NCBI RefSeq assembly: GCF_003993775.1
Contig: NZ_RJRZ01000011.1
Coordinates: 1-64,000, forward strand
Direction: 5' to 3'
Origin: Frigidibacter oleivorans
Lineage (GTDB): Bacteria > Pseudomonadota > Alphaproteobacteria > Rhodobacterales > Rhodobacteraceae
Length of the DNA stretch: 64,000 nucleotides
In this document: positions 48,916 through 57,272 of the stretch, one piece after another
How the letters are laid out: the number at the start of each line of letters is the position of its first letter
How positions within the stretch are numbered: position 1 is the first letter of the stretch
Position numbers and translations under genes: made by a program
The notes under the pieces: model-generated
The model's input: the letters and a program-made list of their open reading frames with translations, nothing else
Told to the model about the DNA's origin: nothing
Databases searched by the model: none

Positions 48916-50250
48916 TCATTCCGCCGGCGAGACCGGCGACAGGTCGAAGGCCGGCACCGCCGCCTCGGGATAGGCCTTGGCCGGGATCTCGACCTTGTCG
49001 AGCCCCGCCAGTTCCACACCCTGGCTCACGCGCAGCAGGCCCACGGATTTCAGCACGAAGGACAGCACCCAACCCGGCACGAAGCCCAGCAGGACGAAGA
49101 CCGCCGCGCTCATCAGCTGGCCGGTGAAGCTGATCGCCGGACCCTCGACGTTCAGGTAGCCCGAGGCCAGCAGCCCCGCCATCACCAGCCCGTAGACGCC
49201 CGAACAGCCATGCACGGCCACCGCGCCCACCGCGTCGTCGATCTTCATCCGGACGACGATGAAATCGTTGATCTTCGGGATGATCACCCCGCCGATGAAC
49301 GAGACGAGGAAGGCCAGACCCGGATAGTAGAGGTCCAGCGCCGGCGCCGAGGAGATGACCCCGATCAGCGCGCCGGACATCATCCAGAACGGATCGCGCG
49401 TCATCAGATAGGCGCCGATCATGCCGCCCGCCACGCCCATCAGCGTGTTGAAGGCAAAGGCCGACAGCGTGGTGGGGGTGTTGTAGATCGTCAGCCACCC
49501 GTCGGGCGTGTAGATGATGCAGCCGCCGAGGAAGCCGAAGAAGCCCATCACGATCAGCATCAGCCCGATCAGCGACATCGGCATGTTGTGGCCCGGGATC
49601 TCGTTCAGCGTGCCGTCCGGGTTGTAGCGGCCCATCCGCGGGCCGAGGTTCATCAATACGCCGAGCGTGAAGAAGCCGGCGATGGTGTGGACGCAGCCCG
49701 CCGCGCCCACGTCATGCAGGCCCCAGACCGAGGTCAGCCAGCCCGACGGATGCCAGCCCCAGGCGGCGCCGAGGATCCAGACGACCGAACCCAGCACGAT
49801 GGCGAGGATGGTGAAGCCCGACATGCGGATCCGCTCGATGACCGAGCCGGACATGATCGAGGCGGTGGTGGCGGCAAACAGGGTAAAGGCCGCATAGAAG
49901 ATGCCCGAGGCCTGGTCTGCGAGGTTCGGCCCCATGTTTGCCGACCAGGGCAGCGCGCCCGGCGCGGCGGCGGGGATGATCCCGCCGGGGAAGGCGTTGT
50001 AGATCCACCAGCCGACATAATAGAAGGACGGCACGAGGAAGGCGAAGGCCAGCAGGTTCTTGATGCCCGAGGCCAGCGCGTTCTTGGACCGCGACGCGCC
50101 CATTTCATAGGCGAGGAAGCCGGCGTGGATCGCCAGCATCAGGGCGGTGCACCACCAGTAGAATATCTCGATATTGAGCGTGTTGACCGAGGCGATCGCC
50201 GCCTCCAGCGCGGCGATCTGGGCCTCGAGGTCGGGCGTGGTCTCTTCCAT
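48916..50250 (-). CDS. amt: Ammonium transporter (Amt family)
   Basis: The 444-residue protein has eleven or so membrane helices. It keeps the pore residues Asp180 and the twin histidines His188 (DVGAAGCVH) and His347 (KIDDAVGAVAVHG). It differs from typical AmtB by an acidic amphipathic N-terminus of about 25 residues (MEETTPDLEAQIAALEAAIASVNTL) with no obvious signal peptide, and by GNN-type loops such as NPDGTLNEIPGHNMPMSLIGL. No glnK is adjacent; a 55-aa membrane protein follows instead. Association with tdm and dmm genes suggests uptake or recapture of ammonium, or perhaps of a methylated amine. Confidence 0.9.
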   Translation of the reverse strand: MEETTPDLEAQIAALEAAIASVNTLNIEIFYWWCTALMLAIHAGFLAYEMGASRSKNALASGIKNLLAFAFLVPSFYYVGWWIYNAFPGGIIPAAAPGALPWSANMGPNLADQASGIFYAAFTLFAATTASIMSGSVIERIRMSGFTILAIVLGSVVWILGAAWGWHPSGWLTSVWGLHDVGAAGCVHTIAGFFTLGVLMNLGPRMGRYNPDGTLNEIPGHNMPMSLIGLMLIVMGFFGFLGGCIIYTPDGWLTIYNTPTTLSAFAFNTLMGVAGGMIGAYLMTRDPFWMMSGALIGVISSAPALDLYYPGLAFLVSFIGGVIIPKINDFIVVRMKIDDAVGAVAVHGCSGVYGLVMAGLLASGYLNVEGPAISFTGQLMSAAVFVLLGFVPGWVLSFVLKSVGLLRVSQGVELAGLDKVEIPAKAYPEAAVPAFDLSPVSPAE

Positions 50251-50593
50251 GGGTTTCCCTTCGCTGTTGGACAGTCAGTCGTTTTTCGACTCTTTGGAAG
50301 CGTTTCCTCAAGATAATATTCTATAATCGGCAGGAATTTTTGCAACGCAGCATTTTCCGTTGCAGCATCGGGGGTTGCAACTGCGGCAAGCTTCCTGCCG
50401 GGGCGGCACGGTTGCGATCCGTCGCAGGTGCGCGCCCCGCAGCTATGTTCTAGCCGCCTTGCAAACCGCGCATTCCTTGCGTCCAGCGCATGACGGGCAT
50501 GGCGCTTTCTGCGTTGCAGAAAGAGACCGGCAACCCCATTTTCCGCTCACGGGCAGAACGACGCCGCCCGACCGAACCCAAGGAAGCCCGACC
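50251..50593. promoter_or_regulatory. 343-base divergent region between amt and the 60-aa gene
   Basis: No gene is seen. For amt (minus strand), TTGCAA (50340-50345) and TAGAAT (50318-50323) are 16 bases apart. CAGGAATTTT (50331-50340) sits in the spacer. TTGCA repeats occur at 50340, 50360 and 50375. On the other side, the inverted repeat CTTTCTGC-GTT-GCAGAAAG (50505-50523) lies 71 bases before the 60-aa gene. Confidence 0.55.
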
Positions 50594-50776
50594 ATGACGA
50601 CCCTCACGCTCGACCACGCGCCCCGCCGCAGCCCGCTTGCCGCGATCGGCGAGATCTTCCGCATCTTCGAGGCCGCCGTCAGCGCCTCTGCCGACATCCA
50701 GGCACATCGCCGCCCCGACGACGCGACGCTGCGCGCGCTCGGCATCGAACCCGCCGCCTTCCCGGCCCTGCACTGA
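50594..50776 (+). CDS. Unrecognised small protein, 60 aa
   Basis: The frame MTTLTLDHAPRRSPLAAIGEIFRIFEAAVSASADIQAHRRPDDATLRALGIEPAAFPALH is preceded by AAGGAAG at good spacing and followed by a strong bidirectional terminator, so expression is likely. An amphipathic helix (residues 14-35) and an RALGIEPAAF tail recall the small Arg-containing DUF1127-like proteins common in Rhodobacterales, but the match is weak. No membrane segment is clear. Confidence 0.65.
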   Translation: MTTLTLDHAPRRSPLAAIGEIFRIFEAAVSASADIQAHRRPDDATLRALGIEPAAFPALH

Positions 50777-50823
50777 CCGCACCGGCCGCCGTCCGCGGCC
50801 TCGCCCGCGGTCCGTGGAAGAGA

Positions 50824-50853
50824 AAAGGCCCGCCGTGCAACCGGCGGGCCTTT
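50824..50853. terminator. Bidirectional Rho-independent terminator
   Basis: AAAGGCCCGCCG-TGCAAC-CGGCGGGCCTTT has a 9-bp GC stem extended by three A-T pairs. T-rich ends (TTTCT on plus, TTTTCTCTT on minus) follow on both strands. It serves the convergent 60-aa and DUF475 genes. Confidence 0.9.
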
Positions 50854-50879
50854 CTGCTGTCTGGCGTCACGGGTGACGG

Positions 50880-51956
50880 TCAGGCGGGCGCATCCGCCGC
50901 ATGGCCGTTTTCCCGGTTCCACCGGATCGAGGACCACAGCGAGATGCCGATCAGCGCCGCGCCGCCCAGGCCGGTGATGACCTCGGGGATGTGGAACAGC
51001 GTCTGCACATACATGATCACCGACAGGATCAGGATCGCGTAGAAGGCGCCGTGTTCCAGATAGCGGTACTGCGCGAGCGTCCCCTTCTCGACCAGCATGA
51101 TCGTCATCGAACGCACATACATCGCGCCGATGCCGAGGCCGATGGCGATGATGAACAGGTTCTGCGTCAGCGCGAAGGCCCCGATCACCCCGTCGAAGGA
51201 GAACGAGGCGTCCAGCACTTCCAGATAGAGGAAGGCGCCGAGCCCGCCCTTGGCCGCGCCGGACATCGCCTCTTCGTTCTTGTCGAGGATGCCGCCCAGC
51301 ACCTCGACCAGCAGGAAGGTCAGCAGACCCCAGATCGCCGACGAGATGAAGACGCCCGCCTGCGCCGGGGGCACCAGCCGCGAGAAGACCAGCATGATCA
51401 CCAGCACCACCGCGATCTCGATCCCGCGGATCGAGGAATAGCGCGAGGCCCAGTCTTCCAGCGCATGGACCCAGTGTACGTCCTTTTCGTGGTCGAAGAA
51501 GAAGTTCAGCGCCACCATCATCAGGAAGGTCCCGCCGAAGGCCGCGATCGGCAGATGCGCGTCATGCATGATCTCGGCATATTGCTCGGGCTCGGAGGCG
51601 GCCAGAACCACCGCCTGCCACGGGCCGATCTTGGCCGCGATCACGACGATCAGCACCGGGAACAGGATCCGCATCCCGAAGACGGCGATGACGATGCCCC
51701 AGGTCAGGAAGCGGTGCTGCCACTTCGGCGTCATTTCCTTCAGCTTGTTGGCGTTGACGATCGCGTTGTCGAAGGACAGCGAGATTTCCAGCACCGCCAG
51801 CACGCAGCAGATGAAGAAGACCTTCATCGCCCCGGCGATCGTATGTTCGGTGGAAAAGCCGAGCCACGCGCCGAGCGCGAGGCCGATCGCCGTGACGATG
51901 AAGGCCCATCTGAAATAGCCCAGCGTCGAGCTGTGCGAGATCGGTTGCGTGGTCAT
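50880..51956 (-). CDS. DUF475 (TerC-like) integral membrane protein
   Basis: The 358-residue protein has eight or nine hydrophobic segments and the acidic motifs of the TerC/DUF475 superfamily: LEISLSFDNAIVNANKLKEM in the first half and EVLDASFSFDGVIGAFALTQN in the second. These are thought to bind metal ions such as manganese in related exporters. The ATG at 51956 fits the family start; the frame continues upstream to 52178 but that part is GC-rich leader. It appears monocistronic, with a promoter about 220 bases upstream and a terminator downstream. Substrate unknown. Confidence 0.88.
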   Translation of the reverse strand: MTTQPISHSSTLGYFRWAFIVTAIGLALGAWLGFSTEHTIAGAMKVFFICCVLAVLEISLSFDNAIVNANKLKEMTPKWQHRFLTWGIVIAVFGMRILFPVLIVVIAAKIGPWQAVVLAASEPEQYAEIMHDAHLPIAAFGGTFLMMVALNFFFDHEKDVHWVHALEDWASRYSSIRGIEIAVVLVIMLVFSRLVPPAQAGVFISSAIWGLLTFLLVEVLGGILDKNEEAMSGAAKGGLGAFLYLEVLDASFSFDGVIGAFALTQNLFIIAIGLGIGAMYVRSMTIMLVEKGTLAQYRYLEHGAFYAILILSVIMYVQTLFHIPEVITGLGGAALIGISLWSSIRWNRENGHAADAPA

Positions 51957-52203
51957 TGCTGGCGCTCCGTGCAGAGGGCGCAGGCAGGCAGGGCGCGCAG
52001 GCGGCCCTGAGGGCGCGCAGGGGCGCGCGCGTCGCGCGGGTGAGTGAGAGTCATGAAATCTGGTTCCGCCGGCTTCACATCCTGGCGGCGCCGACATCGC
52101 GAGAGCGCCGATTACTCTCGCCAGAGGGGCCCGGTCACCGTCGCGCGCCCGGGATCGCGGGCGCGCATGTTCCCCCATCTACCGCAAATCCGGCAAAGGT
52201 CAA
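51957..52203 (-). promoter_or_regulatory. Promoter and long structured leader of the DUF475 gene
   Basis: TTGACC (52198-52203) and TAGATG (52176-52181) are 16 bases apart on the minus strand, some 220 bases before the start codon. The leader begins with the perfect 9-bp hairpin GCGCGCCCG/CGGGCGCGC (52143-52166) and has further inverted repeats. TerC-type genes are sometimes preceded by yybP-ykoY manganese riboswitches, but I cannot align its consensus here. Confidence 0.45.
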
Positions 52204-52227
52204 TATTGTCGCAGGCCCCGCGTGCGA

Positions 52228-53535
52228 TCAGCCCTCGGCCACCAGCGCCTCATAGGCGGCGCGCTGCCGGGCGGTCCAGCGCACCTTCAGCCGGTAGCCC
52301 GCCTCTTCGGCCAGTTCCTCCAGCACCAGCGTCTCGCGGTGCAGGAAGGCGCGTTCCTTGCCGGCCTCGTAGCGCAGATGCACCACCGCCTCGGTCCGCT
52401 CCTCATCCAGCGCCTCGGACACCGCCGCCAGCAGCGCGTCGAGCCCCTCGCCCGTCACCGCCGACACCGCATGGACGCCGGGCGTACGCGCATCCTGCGC
52501 CAGCAGCGCCCGGCGCGACTCCGGCCCCAGCAGGTCGATCTTGTTCCAGACCTCGAACAGCGCCACGTCCTCGTCCACGCCCAGGCTTTCGAGGATGCCG
52601 CCGACATCCTCGGCCTGTTCCTCGGTCTCGGGATGGGCGATGTCGCGGACATGCAGGATCAGGTCCGCCTCCAGCACCTCTTCCAGCGTGGCGCGGAAGG
52701 CGGCGACCAGCTGCGTCGGCAGGTCCGAGATGAAGCCCACCGTGTCCGACAGGATCACCTTGCGCCCCGAGGGCAGCACCACCCCCCGCATCGTCGGATC
52801 GAGCGTGGCGAACAGCATGTCCTTGGCCAGCACCTCGGCCCCGGTCATCCGGTTGAACAGCGTGGACTTGCCGGCGTTGGTATAGCCCACCAGCGCCACC
52901 ACCGGGAACGGCACCTTGCGCCGGGCCGCCCGGTGCAGTTCGCGCGTGCGGACCACCTTGTCCAGCTGGCGGCGGATCTTCACCACCTCTTCGTCGATGG
53001 CGCGGCGGTCGGCCTCGCGCTGGGTCTCGCCGGGGCCGCCGACGAAGCCGAAGCCGCCCCGCTGCCGTTCGAGGTGGGTCCAGGCCCGGACCAGCCGGGT
53101 GCGCTGATAGCTCAGCGCCGCCAGTTCCACCTGCAGCACGCCCTCGCGGGTGCGGGCGCGGTCGGCGAAGATTTCCAGGATCAGCCCGGTCCGGTCCAGG
53201 AGCTTGCAGCCCCATTCCTTTTCTAGGTTGCGCTGCTGGATCGGCGTCACCGGCCCGTCGATCAGCACCAGATCGACCTCGTCGGCCTTGATCCGGCCCT
53301 TCAGCTCCTCGACCTTGCCGGTGCCGAACAACAGCCCCGGCGCGGCGCGCGGCACGCGCACGACCTCGGCCCCCGCCACCACGAGGTCCGGCAGGGCATC
53401 GGCCAGCGACACCGCCTCGGCCAGGGCCAGTTCGGGCTCGCGCCGCGACGCGCGCGCCCGCGGCCCGCTTTTCAGGTCGGGATGCAGGACCAGCGCGCGG
53501 GTGGGCCGGTCCTTGACGTCAGGAAGGTCGGTCAG
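52228..53535 (-). CDS. hflX: GTPase HflX
   Basis: HflX is a ribosome-associated GTPase that rescues or splits stalled ribosomes under stress. The N-terminal domain includes [43 protein letters not shown] and [19 protein letters not shown]. The G1 motif is [12 protein letters not shown], with [10 protein letters not shown] and NKIDLL. Coding similarity ([15 protein letters not shown] and on) continues upstream of the first GTG at 53412, back to a CTG at 53535-53533 that overlaps the hfq stop as CTGA. I therefore start it there (435 residues). No ATG, GTG or TTG lies in frame between the two. Confidence 0.88.
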   Translation of the reverse strand: MTDLPDVKDRPTRALVLHPDLKSGPRARASRREPELALAEAVSLADALPDLVVAGAEVVRVPRAAPGLLFGTGKVEELKGRIKADEVDLVLIDGPVTPIQQRNLEKEWGCKLLDRTGLILEIFADRARTREGVLQVELAALSYQRTRLVRAWTHLERQRGGFGFVGGPGETQREADRRAIDEEVVKIRRQLDKVVRTRELHRAARRKVPFPVVALVGYTNAGKSTLFNRMTGAEVLAKDMLFATLDPTMRGVVLPSGRKVILSDTVGFISDLPTQLVAAFRATLEEVLEADLILHVRDIAHPETEEQAEDVGGILESLGVDEDVALFEVWNKIDLLGPESRRALLAQDARTPGVHAVSAVTGEGLDALLAAVSEALDEERTEAVVHLRYEAGKERAFLHRETLVLEELAEEAGYRLKVRWTARQRAAYEALVAEG

Positions 53536-53765
53536 TCTTCGCCCTCGTAGAGAGAGATGGCCTGCCCCGGCATGATGGTCGAGATCGCGTGCTTGTAGAC
53601 CAGTTGCGATTGCCCGTCGCGCCGCAGCAGGACGCAGAAATTGTCGAACCAGGTGATGACGCCCTGCAGCTTCACCCCGTTGATCAGGAAGATCGTCACC
53701 GGGACCTTGGTCTTGCGAACGTGGTTGAGAAAGGCGTCCTGCAGGTTCTGTTTGTCGGCGGCCAT
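53532..53765 (-). CDS. hfq: RNA-binding chaperone Hfq
   Basis: Hfq is a hexameric Sm-like protein that helps small RNAs pair with targets. The 77-residue product has the Sm1 motif [58 protein letters not shown], which gives Sm2 with the YKHAI signature. The short Glu-rich tail ends EGED. The ATG at 53765 is the standard start. The stop overlaps the inferred hflX start. A gap of 212 bases without a gene separates it from trkH; it probably holds its own promoter. Confidence 0.98.
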   Translation of the reverse strand: MAADKQNLQDAFLNHVRKTKVPVTIFLINGVKLQGVITWFDNFCVLLRRDGQSQLVYKHAISTIMPGQAISLYEGED

Positions 53766-53977
53766 TGTTATTTGCCTTGTCTTGCCTTGGGTTGTCGCAG
53801 TTCGTTCCACCCTGCTTGCGGCAGATGCAAGGGCCGCAGGGTCGTCGGCCTCAGGGTCGTGGCGAGTATGTGACGCAACCGGGGGAGTTTCCACCCCGAA
53901 AAGCACGAAGCGCGAACGTCCCGCCACCGCCTCCGCCGCATGTGGCCGAATGCGCGCAGGGGCGTCGCGGTTCCGCT

Positions 53978-55537
53978 TCAGCCGCGCCACATCTCGGGAT
54001 TCAGCAGCGCCACGATGGCCAGCGTCTCCAGCCGCCCCAGCACCATCGCCACCGCCAGAACCGCCTTGGGCACCACCCCGAGCGCGGCCCAGACCAGCGG
54101 CGCATCGCCCGCCACCCCGGCCAGCGGCCCGGTATTCGACAGGGCCGCGATGCCGAGGATGGTGGCCGCGGTGAAATCCAGCCCCGTCAGCGTCAGCGCC
54201 AGCATGGTGACGGCGATCGACAGCGCGAAGAGCGCGAAGAACACCCAGGCCACCTGCGCGCCCTGCCGCCGCATCTGCCGGGCCGCCGCGCCGCCGCCAC
54301 CCACCGAATGCGGGTGCACCAGCTTCTGCAGCTCGCGCTCGCCATGGCGGTAGAGCGCATAGACCCGCAGCAGCTTGACCCCGCCCGCTGTGGTCGCCAC
54401 CCCGCCGCCGATGATCGCCAGCCCCGCCAGCACCAGCCCCGGCGTCGGCAGCCCCGACCAGAAGCGCGCGTCGATCCAGCCCGAGGATTCGAAGCCCGTG
54501 GTCGTGAGGAAGGACAGCACGGTGAAGACCGCGCCCCAGGCGGCCTCGGCGGCGGCGGGGATATTCTCGGTATCGTTGACCTCCACCGCGCCCACCCAGT
54601 GGCGCAGGAACAGCACCCCCGGCACGATCAGCATCAGCGCCAGCCCCATCCGCACCTCGGGATCGTGCCACAGCGGCCCCGCCCGCCAGCGCGCCCCGGC
54701 CTCGGGCAGGGTGTGGCGCGACAGCGCCAGCAGCAGGAACAGGAAGATCGCGATCTCGCCCGCGAATCCCGATCCGCCCCGGCCGATGCCGCCGACGGGC
54801 GAGATGCCCGAGGTGGCGAGCGTGGACATCGCATGGCAGAAGGCCACCAGCGAACTGTCCCCCGCCAGCAGCAGCGCCAGCCACAGCAGCCCGGTCAGCC
54901 CGGCATAGATCGGGAAGACGACCACCGCCTGCCGCACCACCCGGTCGCCGGGCGCGGCGCCGCGCGCGCCGCGGGCCGCCGCGACCGCCCGTGCCGCCCG
55001 CGGCTTCGTGTTGGCGACCCGCGCCGCCCCCTGCCCGGGCGCGGCCGAGGCATCGCCCATCACCTCGAACCCGCCGAGGTTCATCGGCGCGAAGATCGCC
55101 ACCCCCGCCACCAGCATGAAGAATCCGCCGAGCCAGCCCACCAGCGCCCGCCACAGATGCACCGAGGGCGGCAGGCGCGAGGGTTCGAACAGCGTCGCCC
55201 CGGTGGTGGTCAGCGAGGAGACCATTTCCCACCAGGCGCTGACATAGCCGGTGTCGCGGACCGCCTCGTTGAAGGGCACGGCCAGCACCAGCGGCAACAG
55301 GGTGAAGGCGCCGAGCAGCGCCAGCAGCTGGCCCCGCGCCGGCGTCATCGGCGGCCGGCCCGAGGTGGCGATGCCGATCATCACCGACAGGGTGACGACC
55401 AGCAGCGCGGGAAACAGGAAGGCCCGCGCCACGTTCCAGTCGCGCAGCGCCGCGGCATGGGCGGCCGGCACCAGCATGGCCAGCGCCCCCACCAGCATCA
55501 GCAGGACGATCAGCGGCAGCGTGGCGATCCGGCCCAC
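53978..55537 (-). CDS. trkH: Potassium uptake protein TrkH
   Basis: TrkH is the K+ (or Na+/K+) channel-like subunit controlled by TrkA. The 519-residue protein has the four selectivity-filter loops visible as [38 protein letters not shown] and [10 protein letters not shown] basic Ala/Arg-rich cytoplasmic insertion of about 40 residues (roughly 165-205) lies in the first half. The start is GTG at 55537. It follows trkA by 9 bases. The trk genes sit in the classic ntr-trk-hfq order. Confidence 0.95.
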   Translation of the reverse strand: MGRIATLPLIVLLMLVGALAMLVPAAHAAALRDWNVARAFLFPALLVVTLSVMIGIATSGRPPMTPARGQLLALLGAFTLLPLVLAVPFNEAVRDTGYVSAWWEMVSSLTTTGATLFEPSRLPPSVHLWRALVGWLGGFFMLVAGVAIFAPMNLGGFEVMGDASAAPGQGAARVANTKPRAARAVAAARGARGAAPGDRVVRQAVVVFPIYAGLTGLLWLALLLAGDSSLVAFCHAMSTLATSGISPVGGIGRGGSGFAGEIAIFLFLLLALSRHTLPEAGARWRAGPLWHDPEVRMGLALMLIVPGVLFLRHWVGAVEVNDTENIPAAAEAAWGAVFTVLSFLTTTGFESSGWIDARFWSGLPTPGLVLAGLAIIGGGVATTAGGVKLLRVYALYRHGERELQKLVHPHSVGGGGAAARQMRRQGAQVAWVFFALFALSIAVTMLALTLTGLDFTAATILGIAALSNTGPLAGVAGDAPLVWAALGVVPKAVLAVAMVLGRLETLAIVALLNPEMWRG

Positions 55538-55546
55538 CCCGGCGCC

Positions 55547-56923
55547 TCAGAAGAAGTCGATGGAGACCTGCAGAAGGCGCTCGACCTCCGGCACGTCGCC
55601 CGCCATCGAGAACAGCAGGATCACGTCGCCCTCCTCGACCTTCAGGTCGGGACGCGGCTTCAGCACCTGATCGCCCTTCAGCAGCGCCCCCACCAGCACG
55701 CCTTCGGGGAAGTCGATGTCGCGCACCAGCCGCCCGGTCAGCGGCGAGGTGGACAGCACCTGCGCCTCGATCACCTCGGCCTCGGCATCGCCGATGGAAT
55801 AGATCTCGCGCACCCGGCCATGGCGGATATGGCGCAGGATCGAACTGACGGTGGTCGCGCGGGGGTTGATATAGGCGTCGATGTCGAGCGGCCCCATCAG
55901 CGGCACCAGCGTCGGATCGTTGATCAGCGCGATGGCCATCGGACAGCCCGCCTGCTTGGCCCGCACCGCGGCAAGGATGTTGGTCTTGTCGTCGTCGGTC
56001 ACGACCAGCACCGCATCGGCCCGGTCGATATTGGCCTCCTGCAGGATGTCCATGTCCATCCCGTCGCCGTTCAGCACGATGGTGCGTTCCAGCGCATCCG
56101 CCGCCCGTTCCGCCTGCGCGCGGTCATATTCGATCACCTTGGCCCGCACCCGGTCGGTGCGGCGTTCCAGCGCCCGGGCGACGGCGAGGCCGACATTGCC
56201 GCCGCCGATGATCACCACCCGTTCCTGCTTCTTCGTCGACTTGCCGAAGATTTCCAGCGTGCGGTTCACATCCTCGATATGGCTGAACACATAGATCTGG
56301 TCGGCCGCATACAGCTGGTCGCCCGCCTCCGGCGCGAACAACCGCCCCTCGCGCCGCACCCCCGCCACGATGGCGCGCAGGGTGGAAAACAGTTCCGTCA
56401 GCTGCCGCAGCGGCGTGTTCAGCACCGGGCAATCCTCGTCCAGCGCGATGCCCAGCAACTGCACCCGCCCGCCGAGGAAGTTCTCGGTATCGAAGGTCGC
56501 GGGCGCCGCGATCCGCTGCAGCGCCGCCTCCGCCACCTCGCGCTCGGGCGAGATCACCACGTCGATGGGCAGGTGATCGGTGCGGTAGAGGTCGGAATAG
56601 ATCGCCTCGAGGTAGCCCTGCGCGCGGATGCGGGCGATCTTGCGGGTGATGCCGAAGACGGAATGGGCCACCTGGCAGGTGACCATGTTCACCTCGTCGG
56701 AATGGGTGGCGGCGATGATCAGGTCGGCATCGCGGGCGCCCGCCCGTTCCAGCACCTCGGGATAGGAGGCGAAGCCCGCCACCCCCTGCACGTCCAGCGT
56801 GTCGGCGGCCCGGCGCACCAGTTCGGGATTGCTGTCGACCACGGTCACGTCGTTCTTTTCGACCGACAGGTGCCGGGCGATCTGCCAGCCGACCTGCCCT
56901 GCCCCGCAGATGATGATCTTCAT
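55547..56923 (-). CDS. trkA: Trk system potassium uptake protein TrkA
   Basis: TrkA is the cytoplasmic NAD(H)/ATP-binding gating subunit of the Trk channel. The 458 residues comprise two RCK modules, each with a nucleotide-binding motif ([19 protein letters not shown] and [17 protein letters not shown]) and a TrkA_C part (for example [16 protein letters not shown]). The first codon ATG at 56923 opens the canonical N-terminus. It precedes trkH by 9 bases. Between ntrX and trkA lies a 349-base region carrying two facing repeats, so trkA may have its own promoter. Confidence 0.96.
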   Translation of the reverse strand: MKIIICGAGQVGWQIARHLSVEKNDVTVVDSNPELVRRAADTLDVQGVAGFASYPEVLERAGARDADLIIAATHSDEVNMVTCQVAHSVFGITRKIARIRAQGYLEAIYSDLYRTDHLPIDVVISPEREVAEAALQRIAAPATFDTENFLGGRVQLLGIALDEDCPVLNTPLRQLTELFSTLRAIVAGVRREGRLFAPEAGDQLYAADQIYVFSHIEDVNRTLEIFGKSTKKQERVVIIGGGNVGLAVARALERRTDRVRAKVIEYDRAQAERAADALERTIVLNGDGMDMDILQEANIDRADAVLVVTDDDKTNILAAVRAKQAGCPMAIALINDPTLVPLMGPLDIDAYINPRATTVSSILRHIRHGRVREIYSIGDAEAEVIEAQVLSTSPLTGRLVRDIDFPEGVLVGALLKGDQVLKPRPDLKVEEGDVILLFSMAGDVPEVERLLQVSIDFF

Positions 56924-57003
56924 GCGTCCTCGCTGGTGCCGCCGGCCCTTGATAGGCCGCGCCGCGCGGGAAGGTCAATCGCGCGGGAACCGCCGGCCGG
57001 GCA

Positions 57004-57061
57004 GCGAGGGGGCCGTCTGCCCCCTCGCGCTCCCCCGAGGATATTTGCGAACAGAAGATGG
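57004..57061 (+). repeat. Intergenic hairpin-plus-box repeat, copy 3
   Basis: A perfect 10-bp stem GCGAGGGGGC/GCCCCCTCGC is followed by CCCCCGAGGATATTTG and GAACAGAAGATG. It faces copy 4 across about 135 bases in the 56924-57272 intergenic region, which otherwise shows no gene. Confidence 0.75.
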
Positions 57062-57196
57062 CAGCAAGGTTCCGTTAACCTCGCGCGGCGAGACTGGGGC
57101 TGCGGTACAGGCGGGGACGCCGATGACCGCAACAGGAGATGGCGCCCCGCCCGGCTTGTCCGCATTGTCCGCCGGTGCGGGGCGTTCCTTGCCCTG

Positions 57197-57255
57197 CATC
57201 TTCTGTTTCCCAATATCCCGGGGGAGTCGCCGCAGGCGACGGGGGCAGCGCCCCC
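57197..57255 (-). repeat. Intergenic hairpin-plus-box repeat, copy 4 (downstream of ntrX)
   Basis: On the minus strand two hairpins (GGGGGC/GCCCCC at 57241-57255 and GTCGC/GCGAC at 57226-57240) precede CCCCCGGGATATTGG and AAACAGAAGATG. It begins 18 bases after the ntrX stop. Orientation relative to the gene matches copy 1 after ung. Confidence 0.75.
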
Positions 57256-57272
57256 TGCGCCGTTGGCCGGCC

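Noticed and set aside
51957-52175. yybP-ykoY manganese riboswitch upstream of the DUF475 gene
   Set aside because: I looked for the conserved GGGGAGUA and partner loop sequences and found only partial resemblance (GCGAGAGTA), so I do not call it.
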